A stretch of DNA of 64,000 nt, taken from NCBI GenBank assembly GCA_047495785.1, contig JBLDXI010000013.1, forward strand, positions 2,108,001-2,172,000, written 5' to 3'. Below the pieces are notes generated by a model. It ran no database searches. It was given only the letters and a program-made list of their open reading frames with translations, and was not told the origin of the DNA. Below are positions 41,371 to 50,432 of the stretch, in pieces. The stretch's first letter is position 1; every line of letters starts with the position of its first letter. Source of the stretch: Lepidodermella squamata. Lineage: Eukaryota; Gastrotricha. The translations under genes and the position numbers were made by a program.

Positions 41371-41988
41371 ATGAATAGCAGTGATACACAAGTTAACGTG
41401 CGAGCTGATAATAGTCATATTTATCCGAGCGCACCACGCTTATCATTTCCGAGTTCGCCGGTGCAAGAATTCAGGCTTTCAGAACTGCGGCGCCTGAAAG
41501 AATTATTGGACAAAGAGATGGAAATGAGGTACAAACTATACAGAAAATATAAAAAATGGGCTAAAATCTGTTCAAAATTAAACACAGGTTTAACTGGCGT
41601 ATCAATCTTGACAGGAATCGGCGGAATTGGTGTCCTTACAACTGTTGCCGGAATTCCTATCGCAGTTATCCTAGAAGGAGTTGCCCTCGGCGGAGGGGTT
41701 CTTAGCGTAGTTGTGAATGCTACTGCGAGTGCCTTGGAAGATAAAGCACAAAAGCACGAACGATTATGCACTCTGGCGTCTTCTAAGCTGAACTCAATGG
41801 GTGATATGATCGCAAAAGCTTTAGAGGACGGAAACATCACTGAAACTGAATATAATATGATAATAAAAGAGCATGAGAAGTATATTGACATGAAATTCAA
41901 CCTCAAAACGTCGCTTCAGTCAACTTTCCCTAACAATTTCCGCAGCGAACTCTTGGAGAAAATAAATAGGTTAGAGCGGAAAAAATAA
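41371..41988 (+). CDS. Polinton conserved membrane protein
   Basis: 205 aa. Basic helical segment (KYKKWAKICSKLN), a long glycine-rich hydrophobic region (about 70-110, two potential membrane passes), then a charged helical C-terminus (AQKHERLCTLASSKLNSMGD ... ALEDGNITETEYNMI). This pattern recurs in animal Polintons, often last in the block. Function unknown; a role in membrane interaction is plausible. Confidence 0.8.
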   Translation: MNSSDTQVNVRADNSHIYPSAPRLSFPSSPVQEFRLSELRRLKELLDKEMEMRYKLYRKYKKWAKICSKLNTGLTGVSILTGIGGIGVLTTVAGIPIAVILEGVALGGGVLSVVVNATASALEDKAQKHERLCTLASSKLNSMGDMIAKALEDGNITETEYNMIIKEHEKYIDMKFNLKTSLQSTFPNNFRSELLEKINRLERKK

Positions 41989-42287
41989 ACTGCAGGCGAG
42001 CTCAATAGGTCTAAATGTATTGATGATATGTTTTTTCATATTTTGTTAATGAGAGGCGAAGCGTTTCTGATCTATCATTCACTCGCTTGCTTTCCCAAGA
42101 ACTTTCACTCCAGTGTACCCCACTCGTACTTATCAATTCTTTTCACCCGTTAAATAGGTTGAATAGGGTAGCTAATGGTGTTGCTATTGGCTACAGGATT
42201 CTCAGTACAGAAGTTGCTTTCTCATTCCGTGCTCATTTTGCTATTTGAACAATATTTCGCTGTGAGATAAAATATATTACTGAAATT
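41989..42287. other. Polinton non-coding right region
   Basis: AT-rich. No ORF, no clear repeat with the left side. Confidence 0.4.
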
Positions 42288-42906
42288 ATGTACTGCATAA
42301 TCTTACTGGTAGTTCTTGTACAGTTAGTAAGTACAAGCTCTGGTTTCAGTTGCCTGAACGGTTCGACTACAGATGCTACGACAGTTGGAGGATGTGGTCA
42401 ATGCGCTGTAAGAATAGGATATTCATTAAAGAGCTTTCTTCTAAATGTCATGCTTGCAGGTTTCTGTAACCATCTCACGACCTTCGAAAGGCTCCGAAAT
42501 AAAATTTGCCTACAATTGCATCCTAGCCACCTATGTACCAACATGTATAGAAAGTCGGACTAAATATCCTGTGGTTACAGAAGAGATAAATTATGATGAC
42601 CCTGGATGGGCTTTATTCTGTGTCTGTTGTTCCGCAGGGTGTTCAAATAGCAACGACTTTTGCAACCCTACAGCAACGCTGTTAGATACCAGAATTACGG
42701 CTTCGAACTCCTACACACCTTCTTGGCTCGCTTGGAGCGATGCAAAATTGCAGAGTCAATGGACTGCATGGGCGTCTTCCGCGTGGTCCCGCTCCGGTTG
42801 GTCGACAAGTTGGTCGACCAGCTGGTCGTCGTCTACCCCAAAGTCCACGGGTATAAAAACTAAGGCCACAGTGATCACTGTGATTATGACACTATTTTCA
42901 TTCTAA
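42288..42906 (+). CDS. two-exon secreted, probably GPI-anchored Cys-rich protein inside the Polinton
   Basis: Exons 42288-42407 and 42460-42906 with a 52-bp intron (GTAAGA...TTGCAG, phase 0), giving 188 aa. Signal peptide (MYCIILLVVLVQLVS), then a Cys-rich domain (CLNGS, GGCGQCA, YNCILATYVPTC, FCVCCSAGCSNSNDFCNP) whose spacing and C-N ending suggest a three-finger Ly6/uPAR-like fold. A Ser/Trp-rich stalk (SGWSTSWSTSWSSS) and a C-terminal hydrophobic tail (KATVITVIMTLFSF) of GPI-signal type follow. Spliced genes are unusual in Polintons, so this is likely a captured host gene. The stop lies inside the right terminal repeat. Fold assignment is tentative. Confidence 0.6.
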
Positions 42907-43253
42907 ACCATTTATGAAGCGAATCATGCCTCTGTATTTCTTCTATTCAGCTCATTTGCATATGCACAGACTTGGAAGAAAATTGATTAAAATAAAAGGA
43001 AACCTTAATTTCTTTTGTAAGGTGTGCTCACGTCTTCCCATTTTTTAGCATCGAATACCCCCCATTACACTGAAATTGTTCCCTCATTCGCGAACGTGCA
43101 ACTGTCATAACTTATCTTCCCAGCAATTTATAACTCACTAATTATTTATTCAAAACGTCCTTGAAATATTTTGCCAATTTCCATGGTCAGGCTCGAATTG
43201 CCAAAAAGGACGTAAGCCGTCAAGTGGCCTAGCTCCGGCAATTCCTATCTGCT
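42899..43253 (-). repeat. Polinton right terminal inverted repeat
   Basis: About 355 bp. 43050-43253 pairs with 24806-25015; 42899-43020 pairs with 25497-25591 and 25710-25790. Lacks the tRNA-like units of the left side. Confidence 0.85.
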
Positions 43254-43259
43254 CGAATG
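43254..43259 (+). repeat. Polinton target-site duplication, right
   Basis: CGAATG directly after the terminal ...GCT; matches 24800-24805. Confidence 0.9.
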
Positions 43260-43548
43260 TACAACTTACAAGATTGCCGTCACTTCAATCGACAGCAATA
43301 CTGGTCCCATCTCCGAAGACTGCTGCCTCGAATTGGCTCCTGGTGAAGATAAAACCGCTGTAGAGTGCGAATCTACATGATCAGCTTTCAATGTTGCATG
43401 TGGGAAGGTAGCTGATTTAATAAAAGCGTCTTCTAGCAGTACGTTAAATCACCAGGTGGAGCGGTTTGCTCTGAGGCTAATACGAAACCCATATGTAGCT
43501 TCGGAGATGGGCATACAGCGAACCTTCGAAGATCGAGTAAATCCTTAG
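43254..43548 (+). pseudogene. MULE-type transposase, 3' part beyond the Polinton
   Basis: Joining across the insertion (one TSD copy removed) keeps a frame open from about 24752 through FFADE and on into TYKIAVTSIDSN, LELAPGEDKTAVE and, after one in-frame TGA near 43378, VERFALRLIRNPYVASEMG up to a TAG at 43546-43548. This continuity shows the Polinton landed within the gene. AATAAAAG lies near 43419, inside the frame. Confidence 0.65.
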
Positions 43549-44442
43549 GTAGAAAAAAGTAAGAAAATGAATAAAATGAATACGCTGATAATCATGAAAA
43601 ATAAACGCGTTTTTCTTTAATAAAAATAATGAAATTGCAAAGTAAAAAAGGCGTAGTAGTAATCCGCGTCACGACGGAAAAGAGAATTTGTTTTTCCTTC
43701 GGGCACATGGACAAGACACATGGACTTCGTAAACAATAGTGAAGATCCGGGCTTCATTTTGCCGAATTTTGATTCGAAAGCTACTAGCATGTTTTAAGCT
43801 GAGTTTTGGAAGTTTGAATAGATTCTTTTTAACCGAAGGTGGCAAGCACGGCTCAATTTCAGATATTTTCAGTAATTATTGAGGTTTCAGGTGATGTGGA
43901 TTGTCAGACCTAGCTCTATATTATCTACTGTAAATACAATTCCGTTTTTTGATTAAATACAGTTTTTAGGCGATAAATTTCAGTTGCCATCTAACTGCTC
44001 CTAAAATGTATAGAGGGATCTAACCCTATTACTCTTTCCGGCCAGCAATTCGATAATTCATGGCATCGCTATTGATTTCAAATTAAAGCAACAGCTGATC
44101 GAAAATTGGCATGTCCAAAAATTTTGATCACTGACAACAACGTTGAACAAATTATTCTAAAATGAATAAGAACGGTATCTTTTCCTCAAACCTGTTCTAA
44201 TCTCTTGAATTCTGGAATTATTCTGAATCTCTGCGTAGAAAACGGGGTGAATTGTATAGGTCAAATTAGAACGAATTTTTGTCTCGATTCAATATTGAGC
44301 TTTATTCCATTAGCCAAGCTATTTTAGTTGCTATTTTTTTGCTATTTTCAACGTGGCCTTTTACCTAAGCCAGGAATTTTTTGGAGCAGCAAGCACATTT
44401 GATATATTATTTCTGTCAATAAATCGCTAATTTCGTATTTAA
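43549..44442. other. intergenic, no gene seen
   Basis: AT-rich. No supported feature. Confidence 0.35.
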
Positions 44443-44575
44443 AGAATCATCATGTCAATAATGATGGTGTTTACTTAGTCTTAGCGAACTCTTGGAGACA
44501 AAAGACAGTGTTTTTCGGTTTCGAAAAATCCAGAAGCAAAGAGTTTATTAGGCTGAAACATTTTTGGAGTCAAAT
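44443..44575 (-). repeat. inverted copy of a family gene 3' UTR
   Basis: Reverse complement of about 815-950, the 3' UTR and downstream spacer of the Lys/Pro-rich gene (AATAAACTC, GTTTCAGCC). The outer part (44443-44480) is also inverted relative to 44992-45030. Probably a rearranged remnant of that gene in locus B. Confidence 0.7.
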
Positions 44576-44812
44576 GCTCTATTTTCGCAAATGCTCTATT
44601 TTCGCCATTTTCTCGTTAACCTGTTTTTTTGCCCTGTCTCTTTTTGGGTTGTCTTAATTTGTGCTCTGCCATCTTTTTGCTAGTTCGAGTTAAGACAAAT
44701 CAGACCGGCGGCTCGCTCATAAAATCCGCCGGTATGATTTTAATCCGAACAATGGTCAACACAGTGGCCCACTGATTTTAGGACCAAAGCATAAATAATT
44801 TCAGAGGGGTGA

Positions 44813-44945
44813 TGATAGGCCTACATGGGGCTTCGCCCCCAACTGTCCTGTTAACGATTGGTGGCCAGCGCATTCCACAGGTAAATGAGGTGAAATATCT
44901 CGGTATCACGATTACGACGAAACTGTCCTGGGACCGTCATCTGGA
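44813..44945 (+). mobile_element. LINE ORF2 fragment
   Basis: Closely matches 22017-22146 of the LINE (IGGQR ... EVKYLG, TTKLSWDRHLD). Here the frame is continuous where the 22-kb copy is shifted. Bounded by inverted copies of the family 3' flank. Confidence 0.8.
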
Positions 44946-44989
44946 TTTTTCCAAACCGTCTTTTGTGTCCACGAGTGGTGATGTTACTA

Positions 44990-45890
44990 AGCTAGACCTA
45001 AGTAAACACCATCATTATTGACATGATGATTCTTTAATGCGTCGTCAAGTTGACAATGCAAGACAAACCCCACGAGTCCTCATTATCCATTCTACTCTGG
45101 GCGTTTAGTATGAGGCTTCTCCGAAATACCGAAAGGATTGCATTAATTGAAAAACCTGTTGTTCCGTGATTATTCAATGTCTTCCTAGATCATTTAGACA
45201 ATGATTCAATTAACTCTTTATATACTCGTTGCCGCTTTTGCTACCGAGTCATTCGCCCAGCAGAGCAGCGACAGCGGAACTCGTCCAGCAACTGGGAATT
45301 GGAATTCAGCTAATAACGGGCAACGATACCCACCAGTCGGCGCTCCGCCACCTCGTCCGCCGCCTAGCGAGGAGATTCAGCTGAAATGCGGCGCTAAATG
45401 TTTCTGCGACCAGTTATCAACGGGCAGCAACAACAACAACAACGCCGAGCGGTTTTCATCAAGCAGCCGTACAGTGAAATCGGGGCCGCAGGGCAGTGAC
45501 AACAGTCAAAGCGGATCGTCTCGGCCACAAGCTCCTCTGTCCCTGCCGCCTCCTCCGCCTCCACCTGCCCGTCCTCCGCGAGAAGTCACAGAGGCTGCCG
45601 AGTACAATAACAATTCATTCGACCTTCGAACTCGATGCTGGTGCTTTTTCCCGAAAGGAGACGCTTGCTAGGAAAGGTGGAGAAAACATCAGCTAGGCTC
45701 TTTTCATTTCCTTAAGCAAGACAATTGTCCATAACTAGGTATACTAGATGAGGCGTTATTTAGGGCAGTTCATTTTTTGTGATCAAGTGTGATTGTCCTT
45801 TATTGACGTGTCTATTGTCTTCCGCGTTAACGCTCGAATGGTAAGAGTGTGACGAGTAATTTATTGACAGAATAAATAAGGAATAAATCA
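44990..45890 (+). repeat. segmental duplication, copy 2 (partner 905-1810)
   Basis: See the partner. Includes the 156-aa gene and both flanks. Confidence 0.8.
45201..45671 (+). CDS. small secreted Pro/Asn-rich protein, duplicate copy
   Basis: 156 aa, nearly identical to the 154-aa protein at 1149. Signal peptide 1-19, motif LKCGAKCFC (C63, C67, C69), poly-Asn linker, polyproline run and closing RCWCFFPKGDAC (C146, C148, C156). Differences: a short in-frame insertion (GNWNS for GIS) near residue 32 and a few substitutions, all frame-preserving. Upstream, the TATA box of the other copy is TATGAGG here, so expression may differ. AATAAATAAGG lies near 45872. Followed within 300 bp by the two-exon gene, as in locus A. 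Confidence 0.85.
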   Translation: MIQLTLYILVAAFATESFAQQSSDSGTRPATGNWNSANNGQRYPPVGAPPPRPPPSEEIQLKCGAKCFCDQLSTGSNNNNNAERFSSSSRTVKSGPQGSDNSQSGSSRPQAPLSLPPPPPPPARPPREVTEAAEYNNNSFDLRTRCWCFFPKGDAC

Positions 45891-45935
45891 TTTTTCCCAA
45901 CTGGTCAAAATTACGCTATAAGTATGAGGACAAAA

Positions 45936-46952
45936 ATGATTGTTGTTAGCTTATTTTACGTAATTTTCGTCGTTCCAAATGTTCGAGCGTGTGGACAAGC
46001 AGCAATCGAAGAAAATCCTGAAGGGCCGTCAATTTGGCAAGTAAATGACTTGATTTTTCCACCTTAAATTACCTTAGCGAATAAAATTACCTGCATGCAG
46101 TGCAAAAGTTGATGAAACTTTAAGGTGTCTTTTCTGAGGCACAATACCAGAAAAATCAGCACCTGTTTGGAACATTCATATTTTGCCTTGTCGTAAGAAG
46201 CTGAAAGATGACTGATGGCCCATTGTGAGATTTCAAGTTTAAGAACAATTATTGATGCATTTGCTAACAGCTCCTGTGATATATGCAAGGCTATACTGTG
46301 TTGATTTTTCATGGATTTAGATTCAAGTACCATGAGTAAACCAAAAATACCGAAAACGCTGACTTATCCAGAATTAGTAGTAGTTCAATCTGGTACCTTT
46401 TCTTGGGCTGTGCCTCTTGGCAGTAAAACAGGCAGGCACCGCAAAAATGATAAAATATCTTGAAAATACTCAAAGTCTATTTTGCAGGGCATGCCATCTG
46501 CGCATATGCACGGAGGGCAAACGGAAACGACGGATTCCCATGTGCCCCGCCCCTCGAAACCACAGAAGTTACAAGCTGGAGAGGTGGTTTCATGCTATTG
46601 CCCGCCTAAGACACGAAATCCTAACAGCAGTGAACATGAAGCTTGGCCGCAACCGGTCGATCCCGCTATGATCCCATTTCTGGCCGTTCCAGGGACTAGT
46701 ATGGCTTCGCGCCAAGCTAAAAGCAGTGCCCCAGCAGCTTCACCTATTGCTTTTCATGCTAGACCGTCTCTAAAGTCTTTGTGGAGCATGTTAACTATGC
46801 TTATGACTTTCGACGAGCAGAATGATATCAATGCCGCCGAAGAGTCGACGAATCCTGAACTGGAACTTCGTGAGCCCTGCGTCTGCTACGCCTGGAAAAA
46901 CATGCATAACTCCCCAGATCAAGGCATTCCAGGCGTTCCAGCCTGGGGCTAA
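45936..46952 (+). CDS. two-exon secreted paired-Cys protein, copy B
   Basis: Exon 1 45936-46040, exon 2 46488-46952, intron 447 bp (CAA|GTAAAT ... TTTTGCAG|GGC, phase 0), 189 aa. Signal peptide at 1-18 (ends NVRA), C19, then GPSIWQ-GMPSAHMHGG across the junction, first motif VVSCYCPP (C71, C73), a Ser/Ala-rich linker, helical EEST-NPELEL and second motif EPCVCYAWK (C166, C168), ending GVPAWG. An upstream in-frame ATG at 45924 would add four residues; the paralogue at 50433 starts at the later one. Introns distinguish this subtype from the single-exon members. Confidence 0.8.
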
Positions 46953-48286
46953 CCCGCCCAGATATGCCTTTTTGCACGCACTTTTCTATATCTCTGAAAT
47001 GAATTTTTCGGTGCGTTTTCCGTTTCCCTTCAGGCCTACTGTGCGGATAGTTGCCTAAGGAAAAGAGATGTGAAAAATTGAAAATTCTCTTGCTGAAATC
47101 GTCCAATTTGAACAATCTTATTTCCAATATCGATAAAACCCATGAATCGATTCATCCCAGAAATCACCCGACATTTTGCTAGCCAAAAGTTAGATTCAAA
47201 TTGTGCCTTCAAATTCGCAATCGGCAAAGGCACATCAACATGGAAAAATCCGTTCTCCGACCTGATATATTTGTCGATAATCGAGCAATCGATATCAGCC
47301 AACCACTATCAGCATTAATCGGTTGACCAATCGTTGACCAGCCTGCGCCCATCCCTTGCTCGAATTATGAAGTTCTTTGGATGAGAATACTCCTTAAAAA
47401 GGTGCTGATTAATTATTCATCGATTAATTTTGAAGGCGATTAGAAAGATGAATCCACTAAATTCCGCAAAAACTAGCGTGACCGGATCTTTTTGTAGAAA
47501 TACATTGTTAACCCTGAGATTTTAATAAAACCGTCAAACGTGTGGTCACCCAGAGTTTGATCCATGAAGATAAGAGTTACAATGATGAAGTCCAACAGTC
47601 CGGCAGGAGGCAAACTGAAAATGAAATATTCAGATCATGTGACACTGTCTGCTAAAACTGGCGTGCAATCCACAATCATTCACCAGTGGCATGACACCAT
47701 CGGTCAAAGAATCAAGCCGGCAATCAATTCACTTTCAACTTTCAACACTGCTGGTCAAATTTAAACCGAATATTCAAGGCCATAATCAAAGTCAATCAAA
47801 TCCCAAACACGTTGTGAATGTCGTTCGGCAGGAGTACATGTGAGCGGATGAAGAAATATAAACTGATTCCTCGGTGGCTTGTCTGGTTAATATCCCATAT
47901 AATATCGGTTCCCAATCTCAGATAATGACTGAGGTGTTCGAGTTCGCTGAAATATATTCTGCTGTTAATTTTGTCCCGAACGAGGACTTCACTTGAAAGA
48001 TTCTGGAAGATTCTTCAAATCACCGAGTTCCTTCAGCTTTTTCTCAATATTGTCCACGGTCGAGTGAATATGTGCTTGATGACATCGCCTCACTTAGTCA
48101 AGTGCAGTTCGTTTTTTCAACGGATACAATTGTCTTCATTGACTCATTGCCCATTGTCTCACGTCACGATCTAATGATAAGAGTTTGATGAGGTGTTGAG
48201 CAAATAAACAGGAAATCCGCGATTTATTGAGCATACGGAGGCTATTTCCTCTAGTTAATTATTTTTTATCCTGCAATTAGAAAGAA
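46953..48286. other. spacer and 5' flank; possible family remnant
   Basis: 47880-48280 is the 5' flank of the next gene and is repeated at 54840-55225. A short stretch near 47600-47680 weakly resembles the pseudogene at 54341 and may be another remnant. No other gene. Confidence 0.5.
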
Positions 48287-49165
48287 ATGACTGTTTTATT
48301 GCTGGCAACTCTCGCGATTCTCGGCGCTTCTGGCGTTCATGGCAACCATGCTGCTGTAAGCCAAGAGGGTGTTGCTGCAAGTCATCAACCTGCCCATGTT
48401 GACGCCATGCCTGCTCACATGACGATGAAGATGAACCCACAGGCTGCATCGAACTACAGATGGCATCCCGACGGCAAGAACTATACGGAAAAGTTCAGAT
48501 CTGATGAGATTTATTCATGCTACTGTCAGCCGAAACAGGCAGGTGACCCGCAATCATTCAACAGCATGAGACCAACTTTCCAACAACAACATCAAGGCCG
48601 TCCGGGCAGCAGTCCCGGCAGCAGTCCCGGCAGCAGTCCAGGCAGCAGTGCTGGTAGCAGTCCCGGCAGTAAGCCGACTAACCTAGGCTCTCGACCGATT
48701 AGCCAAGCTAGCCGACCGGGTGTGCCTGCTGTGCAAAATATGATTGGCCAAGCGTCGGCAGGAGGGAGGGCCAGGCGCCAAGCTGCAAGAAATTCCCGAT
48801 CGGCTTCATCTGTTCCTGGCCCAGCGAATGCTGCGGGTGCTGCGGGCCACGGTGCTGGAAATTGGGGTCCTCAAGTTGCAATCAATTCCGTGCCTTCACC
48901 CGATGGTATTCCTTCTGCGGGTGTTGCGGATCCTCCTGGAGCTGCAGGCAATTGGGGTCCTGCTTATCCTGGTGCTGCAGGACAAAGTGCTGGCCCTGCT
49001 TACCCCTATACTCCCTTGTATACTTTGGACGACTTTAAGGCTGCCGCGAAGGAGTTCAACAACGTCGAAGAGGCGAAGAACCCTGAACTGGAGCAACGCG
49101 TATGCGCTTGCTACCTCAAGAAATCGGCTATTGCAAAACACGACGCTGCATCAAAAAACCAGTAA
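48287..49165 (+). CDS. secreted Ser/Gly/Ala-rich paired-Cys protein with furin-like site
   Basis: 292 aa, one exon. Signal peptide 1-19 (MTVLLLATLAILGASGVHG), a short N-terminal region, first motif SDEIYSCYCQPK (C78, C80), five or six GSSP repeats (about 107-128), a dibasic GRARR|Q site (R161-R164, consensus R-x-R-R for furin-type proteases), a Gly/Ala/Pro-rich segment with GNWGP repeats, then helical VEEAKNPELE and second motif RVCACYLKK. Paralogue of the gene at 55229. Cleavage between the two motifs would leave two chains that could remain disulfide-linked (inference). Confidence 0.85.
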   Translation: MTVLLLATLAILGASGVHGNHAAVSQEGVAASHQPAHVDAMPAHMTMKMNPQAASNYRWHPDGKNYTEKFRSDEIYSCYCQPKQAGDPQSFNSMRPTFQQQHQGRPGSSPGSSPGSSPGSSAGSSPGSKPTNLGSRPISQASRPGVPAVQNMIGQASAGGRARRQAARNSRSASSVPGPANAAGAAGHGAGNWGPQVAINSVPSPDGIPSAGVADPPGAAGNWGPAYPGAAGQSAGPAYPYTPLYTLDDFKAAAKEFNNVEEAKNPELEQRVCACYLKKSAIAKHDAASKNQ

Positions 49166-49889
49166 AACGAGCTTATTTCTAGCTTTTTTGGTGAAAGATT
49201 TAATATGAACACTATTAATTATAACCGCATATGAAATAATGCAGAAAGTTGCGGACCTCAATAGTTTTATTACCTGAATATGCCTTCGAAGAATGTTTTC
49301 TGTCCTTTTCCACTTCCATATAGGTAGCAACGCTATTGTGGACATCTTTCGATAATGACGAAGCATCATTGAGACAACTTTTGACTCAAAAGTGTGTATC
49401 ATGATCGAAATAAACAGGAAACTTTCCTCAACATTTGAATATTTGACAAACAAAACCTGGGTTGAAACTCGGAGTATTCCATCTTAGAAATTCGCCAACA
49501 AGATTTCGGCAATTAAATTTAGTTCATGCACTGGAAACGAATTAAACTCAGCAGTCTCGATTCAGGCATCTGAAAGATAGATCCAGGTTCAGCCTCAAAG
49601 ATCCCCTTTATTAGCCGTTTTTTTAACCATTCAAAGCACCATTATTAACCTGATTTCTATGTGCTGAGCATCTTGTTGAGAGGCTTTATCGGACCATTTT
49701 ATTAGGTCGATAGCGTGCCGTCAACCGAGAAGTTCAAATTTGAACCCGGAAACCACAGAGAATTTTCACAGACCCCTAACTCGATTCAAAATTAAGGCTT
49801 TTCGGATTTGTTGAGCTATCTGTTCAGCCTTGTTGAAGTCTTAAGTTTCGGGTTGTCGGATAATTTCAGTTTAAATGGTTGACTTTGAT
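49166..49889. other. 3' flank and spacer
   Basis: 49166-49460 resembles 55965-56290, downstream of the paralogue (AAATAAACAGGAA at about 49410). The remainder shows no gene. Confidence 0.5.
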
Positions 49890-50175
49890 CCAATGCATAG
49901 GTGATTCCGCTCTCGAACGGAGGACGATACCCTGAACCACTGAAGCCCGGTCAAGACACAAAGCCTGTAGAAGCTCCCAAATCCAAGTCAGAAGCTGCCA
50001 AGCCGTCCAAAGGCACCAAGCTGAGGCAAGCTGAGGTACCAAGCCAGCTAGTATGCCCGATTGCATCCTCTGAGAGAAGTCGCAGCGGCTATCAAGTAAT
50101 AAAGACAATTCATTCGACCTTCGCACCCAATTATGGTACCTCTTCCCGAAAGGGGGCGCTTGATAGAAGAGGTGG
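49890..50175 (+). pseudogene. chimeric remnant: Lys/Pro gene start joined to the 154-aa gene end
   Basis: 49892-50030 matches the first gene around its VIPLSNGGR...KPVEAPKSKS part but lacks the signal peptide and the TGCTTCTGTGC stretch that encodes the C-x-C motif. From about 50060 it matches the 3' end of the 154-aa gene, in a shifted frame. The downstream 3' UTR also matches that gene. A deletion between neighbouring genes explains it. Confidence 0.8.
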
Positions 50176-50432
50176 AGAAAACACCGGCTTAGCCCTTATT
50201 ATTTCCCTTAGCAAGACAATTGTCGATAACTAGGTATTTCTAGACGATAGACGAGGCGTTATTAGGGCAATTCATTTTTTTTGTGATCAAGTGTGATTGT
50301 CCTCAACTGAGATGTCTATTGTCTTCCGGTAACGCTCGAATGGTAAGAGTTTGACGAGTAATTTATTGACAGAATAAATAAGGAATATATCAATTTTCCC
50401 AACTGATCCAATTTACGCTAAATAATTTAAAA

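Larger units (their letters stand above)
24806..43253. mobile_element. complete Polinton/Maverick element, 18,448 bp
   Basis: Begins AGCAGATAGGAATTGCCG and ends with the complement; 5'-AG, terminal inverted repeats and a 6-bp target duplication (CGAATG) are the Polinton signature. Encodes PolB and integrase leftward and a packaging/capsid/protease block rightward, the usual Polinton arrangement. All core frames are open. It interrupts a decayed MULE gene. Such elements replicate by protein-primed synthesis and are thought able to form virions. Confidence 0.95.
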
